From: Firmicutes bacterium UBA7523
Lineage (GTDB): Bacteria; Bacillota; Dethiobacteria; Dethiobacterales; Dethiobacteraceae
Reading direction: 5' to 3'
Assembly: GCA_002479415.1 (NCBI GenBank)
Contig: DLMZ01000050.1
Location: 15,761-54,628, forward strand
DNA: 38,868 nt
The notes beneath the pieces were generated by a model that was not told the origin of the DNA, made no database searches, and saw only the letters and a list, made by a program, of their open reading frames with translations. Below are positions 1 to 7,651 of the stretch, piece by piece. Numbering within the stretch: position 1 is the first letter of the stretch; each line of letters starts with the position of its first letter. A program made the translations under genes and the position numbers.

Positions 1-795
1 GTATTGTAACTGTCTTCTATCAAAAGCCGGATTTGCATCGTGAATAATACTGTGATGATTCGGACAAATAATCATTTGATTAATTGAATCATTATTAAAG
101 CTGGCAACAAAATAATCAATATGATGTGCTTCCACAATATGAGAACCGAATTCTTCACCTATTGCTTCGCCGCATATCTGGCAGTGAAAACTATATAGCA
201 ACTTTAAATTATCACCAATCTTTTTATTTAGCTTTCGTATTTTTATTGTACGCTCTGTTTCTAATATGCCAGCAGATAAATCCTCAAAATCATAATTAAA
301 CACAGATTCTATTAATCTTTCCTGCTTACCAACAATTGTATTCTTGAACAATGTCATATCATCCGATGCAATAGTTTCGAGTACGTAGGAATCATCATAT
401 TCCGTTGTGTATATGACCAGATATTCTTTATATTCTTCTGGCAATCTAATCATTGTTTTATCGGTCGCGACTCTGGTTTCACGAACATTTTTAATGAAAT
501 TATAGCTCCTAAAGAAGTATTCCTGTAATGCATTTGCTAAATCGCCATTCTTACTATAACGAATTTGAAGTGTATCTTTTTTCCTATTAAACTTGGGGCT
601 AAAATTTACATTGGTTATTTTAGCATTGTAGATCTTCTCGCCTAAATAGAGTGTAATATCTTTGGATTCACCTCGCTGCAAGAAGCGCCCCATAATCTGG
701 CCAAAAACAACCTGGTTATCTAATGGTAGTGTGAGACCTTCTGTTAATAGCGACCAATCAACTTCTTTTTTATATACATAGTTTTCAGATGTCAT
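1..795 (-). CDS. HNH endonuclease family protein, 3' end beyond window
   Basis: An open frame of 265 codons runs from an ATG at 795 to the window edge without a stop, so the C-terminus is missing. The start is set by a Shine-Dalgarno (GAGGTGA at 804-810). The C-terminal part read here is a zinc-ribbon HNH nuclease core: C205-Q-I-C208, H224-H225 in the motif EAHHID, an Asn-rich loop, and C244-P-N-H-H248. This ββα-metal fold cuts DNA in restriction enzymes, homing enzymes and phage proteins. The first 190 residues match no domain I can name with certainty; their basic, aromatic character could suit DNA or modified-base recognition. A restriction-type nuclease is the most likely role, but no methyltransferase is visible next to it. 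The family call is firm; the role is inference. Confidence 0.75.
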   Translation of the reverse strand, partial: MTSENYVYKKEVDWSLLTEGLTLPLDNQVVFGQIMGRFLQRGESKDITLYLGEKIYNAKITNVNFSPKFNRKKDTLQIRYSKNGDLANALQEYFFRSYNFIKNVRETRVATDKTMIRLPEEYKEYLVIYTTEYDDSYVLETIASDDMTLFKNTIVGKQERLIESVFNYDFEDLSAGILETERTIKIRKLNKKIGDNLKLLYSFHCQICGEAIGEEFGSHIVEAHHIDYFVASFNNDSINQMIICPNHHSIIHDANPAFDRRQLQY

Positions 796-864
796 AATAA
801 GACTCACCTCAACAAACTCTCTTCCTGCACTGAAATTCCTTCAGCGAACTTCCAGAATTTCCAT

Positions 865-890
865 AAAGGAGCCTGACCCTGGAGCAATCT
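865..890. repeat. 26-bp direct repeat, copy 1
   Basis: This copy matches 1696-1721 at 23 of 26 positions, with the shared core CTGACCCTGGAGCA. It lies just beyond the 3' end of the DUF3795 gene, in the 108-bp gap before the HNH gene. The two copies bracket the DUF3795 gene plus the pyrE remnant. The stretch immediately before each copy also starts TCCAG, so the similarity may extend to about 40 bp. Confidence 0.6.
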
Positions 891-903
891 TTTCGAAAGC
901 CGA

Positions 904-1506
904 TTACTTAACCTCTGATTTTTTTCGCAGTTTTAGTGTTAAGTTCCGTTGTTCTGCCATGCTCTGAAATAGCTGAACAGCCGTAGTTGCCTTGTCTTTT
1001 ACAGATTGTTCGGTTTGTGTTTGGCTTAAAATTTGCTCCATAACATGCCTAACATCCTGTATTTCCAACAAATTAATCGCAAGACAGAAAAAACCTTTGC
1101 GCCGCCCATCATTGTAATTTGCCAGTAGCATTTCCAGTATGGAGATTTTTTCATTAAGTACATTTCTGTAAGAGTCTATTCCCAAGGTTTTTGCTTTCTC
1201 CATATCACTGAACTGTTTTAAATGTGTAATAAAAGAATCTGATTGGTCGGCACCATCATACTTTTTGCAGGGATATTCGTCACATTGATAGCAATATTCA
1301 AGACCTTTGCGTTGACTGCAAGACAGTACTCCACATGCAGGATGTTTTGTCAAAAAACCTTCACCTGAACAACCAGGGCATCTAGATGTGCCATCCATTT
1401 GATAACGGGGGCATAACCCACAGTTTAATCCACATGCTGAAAACAAGGGGTATTCTCGCTGTTTATATTCCAGACCTATTCCCCTCCTTTTTGTTTCTTT
1501 GCACAT
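904..1506 (-). CDS. DUF3795 cysteine-rich protein
   Basis: This 200-residue protein has the DUF3795 hallmark near its N-terminus: ACGLNCGLCPRY (residues about 25-36), followed by further Cys pairs (CPGC, ACGVLSC, CYQCDEYPC). The spacing suggests metal or Fe-S binding, but no activity is established for the family. The C-terminal 100 residues are helical and polar. The start is uncertain. The ATG at 1506 lies in duplicated DNA and lacks a good ribosome site, whereas a strong AAGGAGGGG lies inside the first codons and would suit a CTG start at 1473. Homologues usually begin shortly before the CGLNCGLC motif, so a shorter protein is possible. It sits between two 26-bp direct repeats and next to a pyrE fragment, which suggests an acquired or rearranged locus. 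Confidence 0.7.
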   Translation of the reverse strand: MCKETKRRGIGLEYKQREYPLFSACGLNCGLCPRYQMDGTSRCPGCSGEGFLTKHPACGVLSCSQRKGLEYCYQCDEYPCKKYDGADQSDSFITHLKQFSDMEKAKTLGIDSYRNVLNEKISILEMLLANYNDGRRKGFFCLAINLLEIQDVRHVMEQILSQTQTEQSVKDKATTAVQLFQSMAEQRNLTLKLRKKSEVK

Positions 1507-1667
1507 GTATATTTTTATATCTTTCTACTTACGGCTGCCCAGCTTGACGGCAGGGGGTCTGCGCGACAAAGGGGACAATCATCTGATATGCAGTTACGTC
1601 TACCTGGATCAGTGAAGTGTACGGCACGCCGAAATCGGCGGGGTCGCCGGTAGTCACCACGCCCTCT
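1503..1667 (-). pseudogene. Decayed copy of pyrE 3' end and flanking intergenic DNA
   Basis: This stretch is a mosaic copy of sequence around the intact pyrE. Positions 1503-1523 match 4529-4550 (the ACATGTATATTTTT block), about 1522-1642 match about 4638-4763 (pyrE stop and last 40 codons), and 1646-1667 match 4851-4872 (the PRPP-loop region). Two deletions of roughly 85 bp join the blocks, and a 4-bp deletion near 1596 breaks the frame, so no product is expected. Orientation is the same as the intact gene. The terminator that follows intact pyrE has been lost from this copy. The fragment lies on the far side of the SLH gene from pyrE, and its last bases form the start region of the DUF3795 gene. 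Confidence 0.85.
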
Positions 1668-1695
1668 GCCCGGAAATCTTTCCAGTTAATCTTAA

Positions 1696-1721
1696 AAAGG
1701 GGGCTGACCCTGGAGCATTCT
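1696..1721. repeat. 26-bp direct repeat, copy 2
   Basis: This is the partner of 865-890 with 23 of 26 identical positions and the core CTGACCCTGGAGCA. It is located between the pyrE remnant and the SLH gene terminator. No transposase or target-site duplication is visible beside it. Confidence 0.6.
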
Positions 1722-1743
1722 CCACACTACAATTTAGTTGTTT

Positions 1744-1786
1744 GGAAAAGCATGCTTTGACATTTTAAGTCAAAGCATGCTTTTCC
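1744..1786 (-). terminator. Long perfect hairpin after SLH gene
   Basis: An 18-bp perfect inverted repeat (GGAAAAGCATGCTTTGAC and its complement) surrounds a 7-base loop. It begins seven bases beyond the stop codon of the SLH gene. The stem base contains A4/T4 tracts on both sides, so it can act as an intrinsic terminator for the SLH transcript and possibly in both directions. Confidence 0.8.
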
Positions 1787-1792
1787 TTTGTA

Positions 1793-4429
1793 TTACTTGT
1801 TAATTAACTTAGACTCCAAAAGCAAATTCTTGATTGCCTGTGCGGCCTCTGCATAAGTCAAATTGGACTTTGGAGAAATGGTTGTAGCTGTTGTTCCATT
1901 AAATACACGGGCAGATAATACTTCCTTCACATCGGCTATTGCCCAGCTTCCTACCTGATTGTAGTCTGTATAGTTTTGATACCTATCTCCGTCAACACCT
2001 TCTAGTTTCGTAACCTTCATTGCTCTTGCGTACATAGTCATGGCCTCTTCTCTTGTAATCTGCTGATTAGGCCTGAAGGTACCATCTGGATACCCAGCTA
2101 CTATACCGTACTCATTTGCAATAAGGATTGCTAGAGTTCTGTCACCTGTTCCACTCACATCTTTAAACTTATTCTCATGAGCTGAACCTACTCTGTAGAG
2201 CCCCAATGCTCTTACAATGTACTCTGCAAAATCTGCTCTGGTAATTGCTTTGTTTGGCTCAAAAAATTCTGGATTGAATATGACAAGTCTTGAAGCCATG
2301 TCATTTACTGCATCCTTAGACCAATGATTTTCAACAGCCTTCACTGTGACTGGGTTCCAAACCACAGAATAATTTGAGTTTGTCAAGGAATTCAACTTCG
2401 CATACCACTTGCCGTCCTTTTGGAATACTTCTGTCGGTACATGGCTGTATGTGCCGTCTGTATTAAACACAATACCTGTTGTGATCTTGCTTCGGTCAAT
2501 CCCTGCGGGGATCTCCATAATACGCTCTACATAGTTGCTGAACTTACTAATCTCTACATCTGCTTTTGTTCCGTCTGGTTTCGTCGTTTTTGCAACGATT
2601 TGAAACTCAACCGGCGGGAAAACTAGCTCTGCGCCATTTGCCTTTGCTACTTCGTTATATTTCTCAACTACTTTTTCATCAAGCTTGGCAATTTTAACTT
2701 CTACTTTGATCTCATGCAGATCCTTTTCCAAAATACCCAGATTTTCTGCAACCTTACTGATAGTGAATTCTTCTGCTGGAATGATATATTCTATATTGTC
2801 CCTCTTCACAGAAACGTCAAAGTTATTGCCTTCTAACTTCTTAACAATATCACCGGTTAATTCTACCTTGATAACATCCGAGGTCTTGTCAGATACGGGA
2901 ACTTGAATCAAATTACCGATACCAGTTGGGTTGTTCTTTATAGCTTCATCAATTTTGCTTTCAATGACTTTATTATCCACTTCAACCGTTACTGTCGATT
3001 TGCCATCTTCAGTTGTCTTTGTTTCTATACCTGCATTCTGCTCTTCTCCATTGACTATAACAATCACAGCCTCTTGAACTGGAGTTGGGGGTGGGGTAGA
3101 TGAACCGCCTCCACCACTAGGCGCTGAAGCTGTTGCTGGGAACACCGCTGTTACCACTCCGGCATTCGCTGCATTTGTCGCAGGTGCTGATGTTCCTGCT
3201 ACTGTAAAGAAATTTTCAGCTACTCCTGTTAATGTAAATCCAGCTTTTGGTGTTAACGTAATTGTGGCTGTATAAACTGTACTTGCTTGGAACGGATCAT
3301 GAACTGGAGCCCATGACACTGTCCCTGTATATTGATCTGTTTCAGTTATCGTTGTTACTGGAGCTGCTCCATTTACTGGTGCTGTCACGCCTGGGATTGC
3401 GGCGATGCTAATTGCAGTTGGTGGTGGTACCGTCACAGTCAAGGTGTTACTTGCAGCTCCTGCTGCGGGATCATAAGCGGATGTTTTTGCTTGGATTGTT
3501 ACATCACCAGCTGCTGCTGTTCCAGTAAATCCTACGTTTATTTGTGTTGCACTTACACGGGTTACTGCTGAGACGCTCAGACCAGTTGTCCCTAAGCCTA
3601 CTACCAAATCATCGGCTGTAATACCCACTTTGAATCCTGAACCGGTTACAATAATTGTTGGATCTACTGCTCCGTTTGTAATCGTGCTTGTGGTTGCAAT
3701 TGCATCCATGGCCCCTGCAATATTTTCCGGTGCCAGAGGAGCATCCCAACCTTTAATAGCATAGACTTTTCCACCATTTGTCCATTCACCTGTAACCGCG
3801 TTGTCATCGTAGAAAAAACCAAATCTCGTCTTCATTACACCCCCATCATCAAATGTATAAGGCACTGCCCATTCGCCTACGTTGCCCGATACTTCCGCAG
3901 GGGTTTGAACTACCCCGTCAATGACAAAATACGCATTGAACATTCCATCCGCGCTTCGTGTTACAACCAAGTCGATTACCTGATTAGCTCCAACCAAAGT
4001 TGTGCCGGTAATTGCACCGCCACCTGCAGCAGAACGATAAAATTGCAGATTCCCGTTCCTAAAATAAAATCCATTATCGCTAGCCTGGTTAGCATAATCT
4101 ATGATTTTCTTCCACCCCGATACTTGGTTAAAGGAAAATCTTACACCTATGGAATAACTCTGACTAATATCACCATCAACATCTAGTATTAAACCTCCTC
4201 CAGGCTGACTAATCGCAGTCCATTGCCAGTAGTCACCATGGGCATCAGAGCCATATGAGTGTGTATTTGTGTTAGGATGTATTGTTATAGTGGAGCCACC
4301 TAATTTATCCGTATTGTTGTTTTCAAAATCATACTCTCCAATCAAGTTAGCTGCCCACGCAGTCCCAGTGGAGAAAAATAAGATAGTGACTACAATAAAC
4401 ATGAATGTTAGCTTTATTTTCTTTAACAA
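1793..4429 (-). CDS. Secreted SLH-domain surface protein with LamG-like N-terminal domain
   Basis: This is a large exported cell-envelope protein. The chosen TTG start at 4429 follows AAGGAG by 10 bases and yields a clean signal peptide (LKKIKLTF, hydrophobic core, cleavage after AWA). An upstream ATG at 4483 would add 18 residues but has no ribosome site. After the signal comes a concanavalin/LamG-like domain of about 200 residues (GEYDFENN...), then an IPT/TIG-like Ig domain (IIVTGSGF) and a Pro/Gly/Ser linker (GGGGSSTPPPTP). A charged region of alternating strands and helices follows. The last 180 residues hold three SLH motifs (ITRADFAEYIVRALGL, YPDGTFRPNQQITREEA, and a third near the C-terminus). 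SLH domains bind pyruvylated secondary cell-wall polymer. It is flanked by a terminator on each side, so it is a single-gene unit. Its substrate is unknown. Confidence 0.88.
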   Translation of the reverse strand: MLKKIKLTFMFIVVTILFFSTGTAWAANLIGEYDFENNNTDKLGGSTITIHPNTNTHSYGSDAHGDYWQWTAISQPGGGLILDVDGDISQSYSIGVRFSFNQVSGWKKIIDYANQASDNGFYFRNGNLQFYRSAAGGGAITGTTLVGANQVIDLVVTRSADGMFNAYFVIDGVVQTPAEVSGNVGEWAVPYTFDDGGVMKTRFGFFYDDNAVTGEWTNGGKVYAIKGWDAPLAPENIAGAMDAIATTSTITNGAVDPTIIVTGSGFKVGITADDLVVGLGTTGLSVSAVTRVSATQINVGFTGTAAAGDVTIQAKTSAYDPAAGAASNTLTVTVPPPTAISIAAIPGVTAPVNGAAPVTTITETDQYTGTVSWAPVHDPFQASTVYTATITLTPKAGFTLTGVAENFFTVAGTSAPATNAANAGVVTAVFPATASAPSGGGGSSTPPPTPVQEAVIVIVNGEEQNAGIETKTTEDGKSTVTVEVDNKVIESKIDEAIKNNPTGIGNLIQVPVSDKTSDVIKVELTGDIVKKLEGNNFDVSVKRDNIEYIIPAEEFTISKVAENLGILEKDLHEIKVEVKIAKLDEKVVEKYNEVAKANGAELVFPPVEFQIVAKTTKPDGTKADVEISKFSNYVERIMEIPAGIDRSKITTGIVFNTDGTYSHVPTEVFQKDGKWYAKLNSLTNSNYSVVWNPVTVKAVENHWSKDAVNDMASRLVIFNPEFFEPNKAITRADFAEYIVRALGLYRVGSAHENKFKDVSGTGDRTLAILIANEYGIVAGYPDGTFRPNQQITREEAMTMYARAMKVTKLEGVDGDRYQNYTDYNQVGSWAIADVKEVLSARVFNGTTATTISPKSNLTYAEAAQAIKNLLLESKLINK

Positions 4430-4610
4430 ATAAATCACACTCCTTCTTCCTTGTTTGATAATGGCAAAAGTGGTCATTTTCAATTTTGGCTTGGTATAAA
4501 TCCTGATTTAGAATTACCCATTTCCCTACACATGTATATTTTTCTATCTTTTTCTGATAATTCCTTTACAAAAAACCAATTATCTAGCAATAGTTCCCTT
4601 TTTCCCCAAT

Positions 4611-4639
4611 AAAAAAGGAGGTTTGCAACCTCCTTTTTT
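4611..4639 (-). terminator. Intrinsic terminator of the pyr operon
   Basis: A 13-bp perfect stem (AAAAAAGGAGGTT pairing with its complement) with a 3-base loop and T-runs starts directly after the pyrE stop codon. It would end the pyrB-to-pyrE transcript and separate it from the SLH gene. The gap 4430-4610 otherwise holds only AT-rich DNA with a weak possible promoter (TATACA near 4530) for the SLH gene. Confidence 0.9.
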
Positions 4640-4640
4640 T

Positions 4641-5216
4641 CTACTTCCTACTCCCCGGCTTGACGGCAGGGGAGCCTGCGCGACAAAGGGGGCAATCATC
4701 TGGTTCATATGCGGTTACGTCTACCTGAATCAGTGAAGTGTACGGCACGCCGAAATCGGCGGTGCCGCCGCTGCGGTCTACGATGGTACCTACGCCTATT
4801 ACATTGCCGCCTAACTCTTTAACCAGTTCAATAACTTCCTTAACCGAACCGCCGGTAGTCACCACGTCCTCTAGAACCAGTACCCGCTCTCCAGGCTCAA
4901 TGGTAAAGCCGCGGCGGAGAGCCATGGTGCCGTCCTTGTCCCGCTCGGCGAAAAGGCCGCGCACTCCCAGGCTTCTGGCCGTTTCATACGCAATAACCAC
5001 ACCGCCCAGGGCGGGGCCGATACATAAATCCGGCTTTTCTTGGATGAAGCTTTCACCCAAAGACTTACACAGTGTTTCCGCATGCTCCGGGTATTGAAAA
5101 ACCTTGGCGCACTGCAGGTAGCGAGCGCTGTGCTTGCCGGAGGTCAATTGGAAATGCCCTTCAAGCAAAACGCCTGTTTTTGCAAATATCTCAAGAATCT
5201 CTTCTTTAGCTATCAT
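4641..5216 (-). CDS. pyrE: Orotate phosphoribosyltransferase
   Basis: PyrE joins orotate to PRPP to make orotidine 5'-phosphate, the fifth step of pyrimidine synthesis, in the cytosol. The PRPP-binding loop is clear (VLVLEDVVTTGGS), as are the early substrate motif FQLTSGKHS and the flexible-loop basic cluster FAERDKDGT. At about 191 residues it has the usual length. I prefer ATG at 5216, which lies 9-10 bases after GGAGAG, over an in-frame GTG at 5225 that would overlap the ribosome site. The gene is last in the pyr operon, one base after pyrF. The C-terminus carries a CPLC pair (DDCPLCRAGSPAVKPG) seen in several clostridial PyrE proteins. A decayed copy of its 3' end lies at 1503-1667. Confidence 0.95.
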   Translation of the reverse strand: MIAKEEILEIFAKTGVLLEGHFQLTSGKHSARYLQCAKVFQYPEHAETLCKSLGESFIQEKPDLCIGPALGGVVIAYETARSLGVRGLFAERDKDGTMALRRGFTIEPGERVLVLEDVVTTGGSVKEVIELVKELGGNVIGVGTIVDRSGGTADFGVPYTSLIQVDVTAYEPDDCPLCRAGSPAVKPGSRK

Positions 5217-5217
5217 A

Positions 5218-5937
5218 TTAAACACTCTCCTCTTCTATTTCTGCTACTAAGCGCTTTGCTGCTTCTGCCGGATCGGCGGCTGCCGTTAAAGGGCGCCCTA
5301 TTACCAGATAATCTGCTCCGTCGGACAATGCGTCTTTAGGTGTAACTATACGTACTTGGTCGTCTGAAGCGGACCAGGCAGGACGAATGCCGGGAGTAAC
5401 AATTATGAAGGATTCTCCGCAAGCACGGCGAATCCAAGGTATTTCTTTGGCGGAAGCGACTACACCGTCAAGGCCGGCCTTTTGGCAGAGCACGGCTAGG
5501 TGCGCTACCTGCTCCGGGATGGGACGGCAAACTCCCAGCTCATCAGAAAGCTCCTGCTCCGACATTGATGTCAGCACAGTAACGCCTATCAGCAACGGAG
5601 GCAAAAAACCTGCCTGCTCCGCTTTAGCGCGGGAGGCTTGTGCGGCGGCTTGCATCATTTTCACTCCGCCGGAAGCATGGACGTTGAACATAAATGCGCC
5701 TAATCCGGCTACTGCTTCTGCCGCCTTGGCGGCTGTGTTGGGGATATCATGGAACTTTAAATCAAGGAATACCTTTCCTCCGGCATTCACAATTTTTTGA
5801 ACTATTCCCGGTCCGGTATTGTTATACAGCTGGAGGCCCACTTTGAAAGCGCCGGTATAATCGGCCAATTGTTCAACCAGGCGCATAGCTTCAATTTCTG
5901 TATCTACATCAAGGGCAACAATTATTTTTTCCCGCAT
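5218..5937 (-). CDS. pyrF: Orotidine 5'-phosphate decarboxylase
   Basis: PyrF decarboxylates OMP to UMP, the last step of the pathway. The TIM-barrel signature LDLKFHDIPNT contains the catalytic Lys-Asp pair, preceded by IIVALDVDT and followed by the phosphate-loop region VTPGIRP and YLVIGRPLT. Length (239 residues) is normal. ATG at 5937 stands 9 bases after GGAGG; an upstream TTG at 5943 is only 3 bases from it and is less likely. The ribosome site is embedded in the last codons of pyrD, and the two genes overlap by 16 bases, implying translational coupling. Confidence 0.95.
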   Translation of the reverse strand: MREKIIVALDVDTEIEAMRLVEQLADYTGAFKVGLQLYNNTGPGIVQKIVNAGGKVFLDLKFHDIPNTAAKAAEAVAGLGAFMFNVHASGGVKMMQAAAQASRAKAEQAGFLPPLLIGVTVLTSMSEQELSDELGVCRPIPEQVAHLAVLCQKAGLDGVVASAKEIPWIRRACGESFIIVTPGIRPAWSASDDQVRIVTPKDALSDGADYLVIGRPLTAAADPAEAAKRLVAEIEEESV

Positions 5938-6878
5938 CCGCAAGCGCCTCCTTTTTTATCTGCTGAAGTATTTTTAGCAAGCCCTATAATTTCAGTCACA
6001 GAGCTAAAGCCATTTTTAACTAAGTAGTCGGCGATTCCGTCCACAGCCTCGATGCAGACGGTGGGGTTTACGAAGTTGGCGGCACCGATGGCTACGGCGT
6101 CGGCTCCGGCTAGCAGGAATTCCACCGCATCCTGTGCATTGCTGATTCCACCCATACCGATAACAGGTATATTTACGGCGGAGCTAACCTGCCAGACCAT
6201 GCGCAGCGCTACCGGCTTAACTGCCGGGCCGGATAAGCCGCCGGTAATATTGGCAAGGAGAGGTCGGCGGGAAGAGGTGTCAATAGCCATACCTAGTAGG
6301 GTGTTTATTAACGAGACCGCATCGGCACCGGCGTTTTCGGCGGCACGGGCAATCTCGGCGATGTCGGTAACATTGGGTGAAAGCTTTATGATTAACGGTT
6401 TAGCAGTACAGCTTCTGAGGGTTTTAACAAGTGATTCCACGATGCGGGGATCGGTGCCGAAAGCCATGCCTCCGGCGGAAACATTGGGGCAGGAAATATT
6501 AATTTCATAAGCGGCCGTCCCTTCATCCTGCTCCAGCACTTCTATTACCTTCAGGTAGTCCTCGACGCTGTGCCCGGCCACATTTACTATTACCGTTACG
6601 CCGGTTTGGGCAAGACTGCGGATTTTTTCCCTGGCAGCTTCAACGCCTGGATTCTGCAAGCCTATGGCATTTAACAGCCCTGCCGGAGTTTCCGCCAGAC
6701 GAATCGGTGGATTTCCCAGGCATGGCTTAGCTGTTGTCCCTTTAACGACCACAGCTCCTAGTTTGTTTAAATCATAGAAAGGCGCGTATTCCTCGCCGTA
6801 GCCGAAGCAGCCTGAAGCAGGCATTACCGGGTTCTTTAAAGTCAAGTTACCTATTTTAACAGTTAAATCAGCAGCCAT
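5922..6878 (-). CDS. pyrD: Dihydroorotate dehydrogenase, class 1B catalytic subunit
   Basis: PyrD oxidises dihydroorotate to orotate on FMN and passes electrons to PyrK, then to NAD+. The catalytic Cys of class 1 enzymes is in NISCPNVSAGG, and FMN-binding segments KNPVMPASGCFGYG, VIGMGGISNAQDA and AVAIGAANF are visible. ATG at 6878 follows GAGGAGG by 9 bases; the frame extends further upstream inside pyrK without a ribosome site. It overlaps pyrK by 11 bases, which fits subunits made together as a PyrD2K2 complex. The C-terminus ends in an unusual Lys/Gly/Cys tail (KKGGACGCGKK) whose codons also carry the pyrF ribosome site, so the tail may reflect overlap pressure. Confidence 0.95.
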   Translation of the reverse strand: MAADLTVKIGNLTLKNPVMPASGCFGYGEEYAPFYDLNKLGAVVVKGTTAKPCLGNPPIRLAETPAGLLNAIGLQNPGVEAAREKIRSLAQTGVTVIVNVAGHSVEDYLKVIEVLEQDEGTAAYEINISCPNVSAGGMAFGTDPRIVESLVKTLRSCTAKPLIIKLSPNVTDIAEIARAAENAGADAVSLINTLLGMAIDTSSRRPLLANITGGLSGPAVKPVALRMVWQVSSAVNIPVIGMGGISNAQDAVEFLLAGADAVAIGAANFVNPTVCIEAVDGIADYLVKNGFSSVTEIIGLAKNTSADKKGGACGCGKK

Positions 6879-7641
6879 GGCAGAAAACCTCCTCACCGGG
6901 AAACACTGGGCCGTCAACGCAAACTCGCTGGTATGTTTTCCCCGATTTTTGCGACAGCTCCACCACGCATCCTAAACAAGCTCCCACACCGCATGCCATA
7001 CGCGCCTCCAATGAAACATAAGCTTGAGCGTTATATGAGGCGGCTGTCTTAACTACGGCACGCAGCATCCCTTCGGGACCGCAGCTATATACCGGCAGAG
7101 GGCCATTTTCTAAATACTTCTTCATAAGCTCCGTCACCAAGCCATGATGACCGGTGGAGCCGTCATCAGTGGCTTTTTCAAGCGCTGTTAAAGATGGGAT
7201 TAATGTTTTTGGTAAATATAACTGAGTGGCATTTTGTGCGCCGAAAAGGAATATAACCTGCTTGCCTGCCTCTCCCAGCTTTTTTGCCAGGTAACAAAGC
7301 GGGGCGGCACCGATTCCTCCGGCTACAAGGATAACCTTTTGTTCAGCCGGGACGGGGAAGCCGTTCCCCAGAGGACCTAATATATCAAGATTATCGCCGG
7401 GCTTTTTTTCTGCCAGCATGTGGGTCCCCCTGCCAACCGTCCGGTACAACAGAGCAAGACCGTCCGGCCCATCATCATGGACACTAATCGGACGCCTTAA
7501 AAGCGGGTCGTAGGTTGAGGATACTGAAACCTGCACAAACTGGCCGGGCTTGGCGGAAACGCTGCCGTCCAGCACCATGCGCCAAGTATCAGGAGCCACA
7601 AGGCTGTGTTCTTTAATCTGCATTACTCTTTTCTGCGGCAT
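6868..7641 (-). CDS. pyrK: Dihydroorotate dehydrogenase electron-transfer subunit
   Basis: PyrK is the FAD/[2Fe-2S] subunit that lets PyrD use NAD+. The FAD motif is RRPIS, the NAD-binding region contains VAGGIGAAPLCYLAKK, and the C-terminal iron-sulfur motif is CGVGACLGC followed by a distant Cys in RVCVDGPVF. Start is ATG at 7641, six bases after AAGGAG; an upstream in-frame TTG/ATG pair overlapping pyrC lacks a ribosome site. The [2Fe-2S] and FAD dependence makes this an anaerobe-compatible, NAD-linked system. Neighbours and overlap with pyrD confirm assignment. Confidence 0.95.
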   Translation of the reverse strand: MPQKRVMQIKEHSLVAPDTWRMVLDGSVSAKPGQFVQVSVSSTYDPLLRRPISVHDDGPDGLALLYRTVGRGTHMLAEKKPGDNLDILGPLGNGFPVPAEQKVILVAGGIGAAPLCYLAKKLGEAGKQVIFLFGAQNATQLYLPKTLIPSLTALEKATDDGSTGHHGLVTELMKKYLENGPLPVYSCGPEGMLRAVVKTAASYNAQAYVSLEARMACGVGACLGCVVELSQKSGKTYQRVCVDGPVFPGEEVFCHGC

Positions 7642-7651
7642 ACTCTTCTCC

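Noticed and set aside
865..1721. The CTGACCCTGGAGC repeats as REP elements with an associated transposase
   Set aside because: No transposase of the RAYT or IS200 type is in the window and the repeats do not form a strong hairpin themselves, so only the direct repeat is reported.
3332..3571. Cys/Trp-rich plus-strand frame inside the SLH gene
   Set aside because: It is a shadow of the Ala/Thr/Gly-rich minus-strand coding sequence, with no ribosome site.
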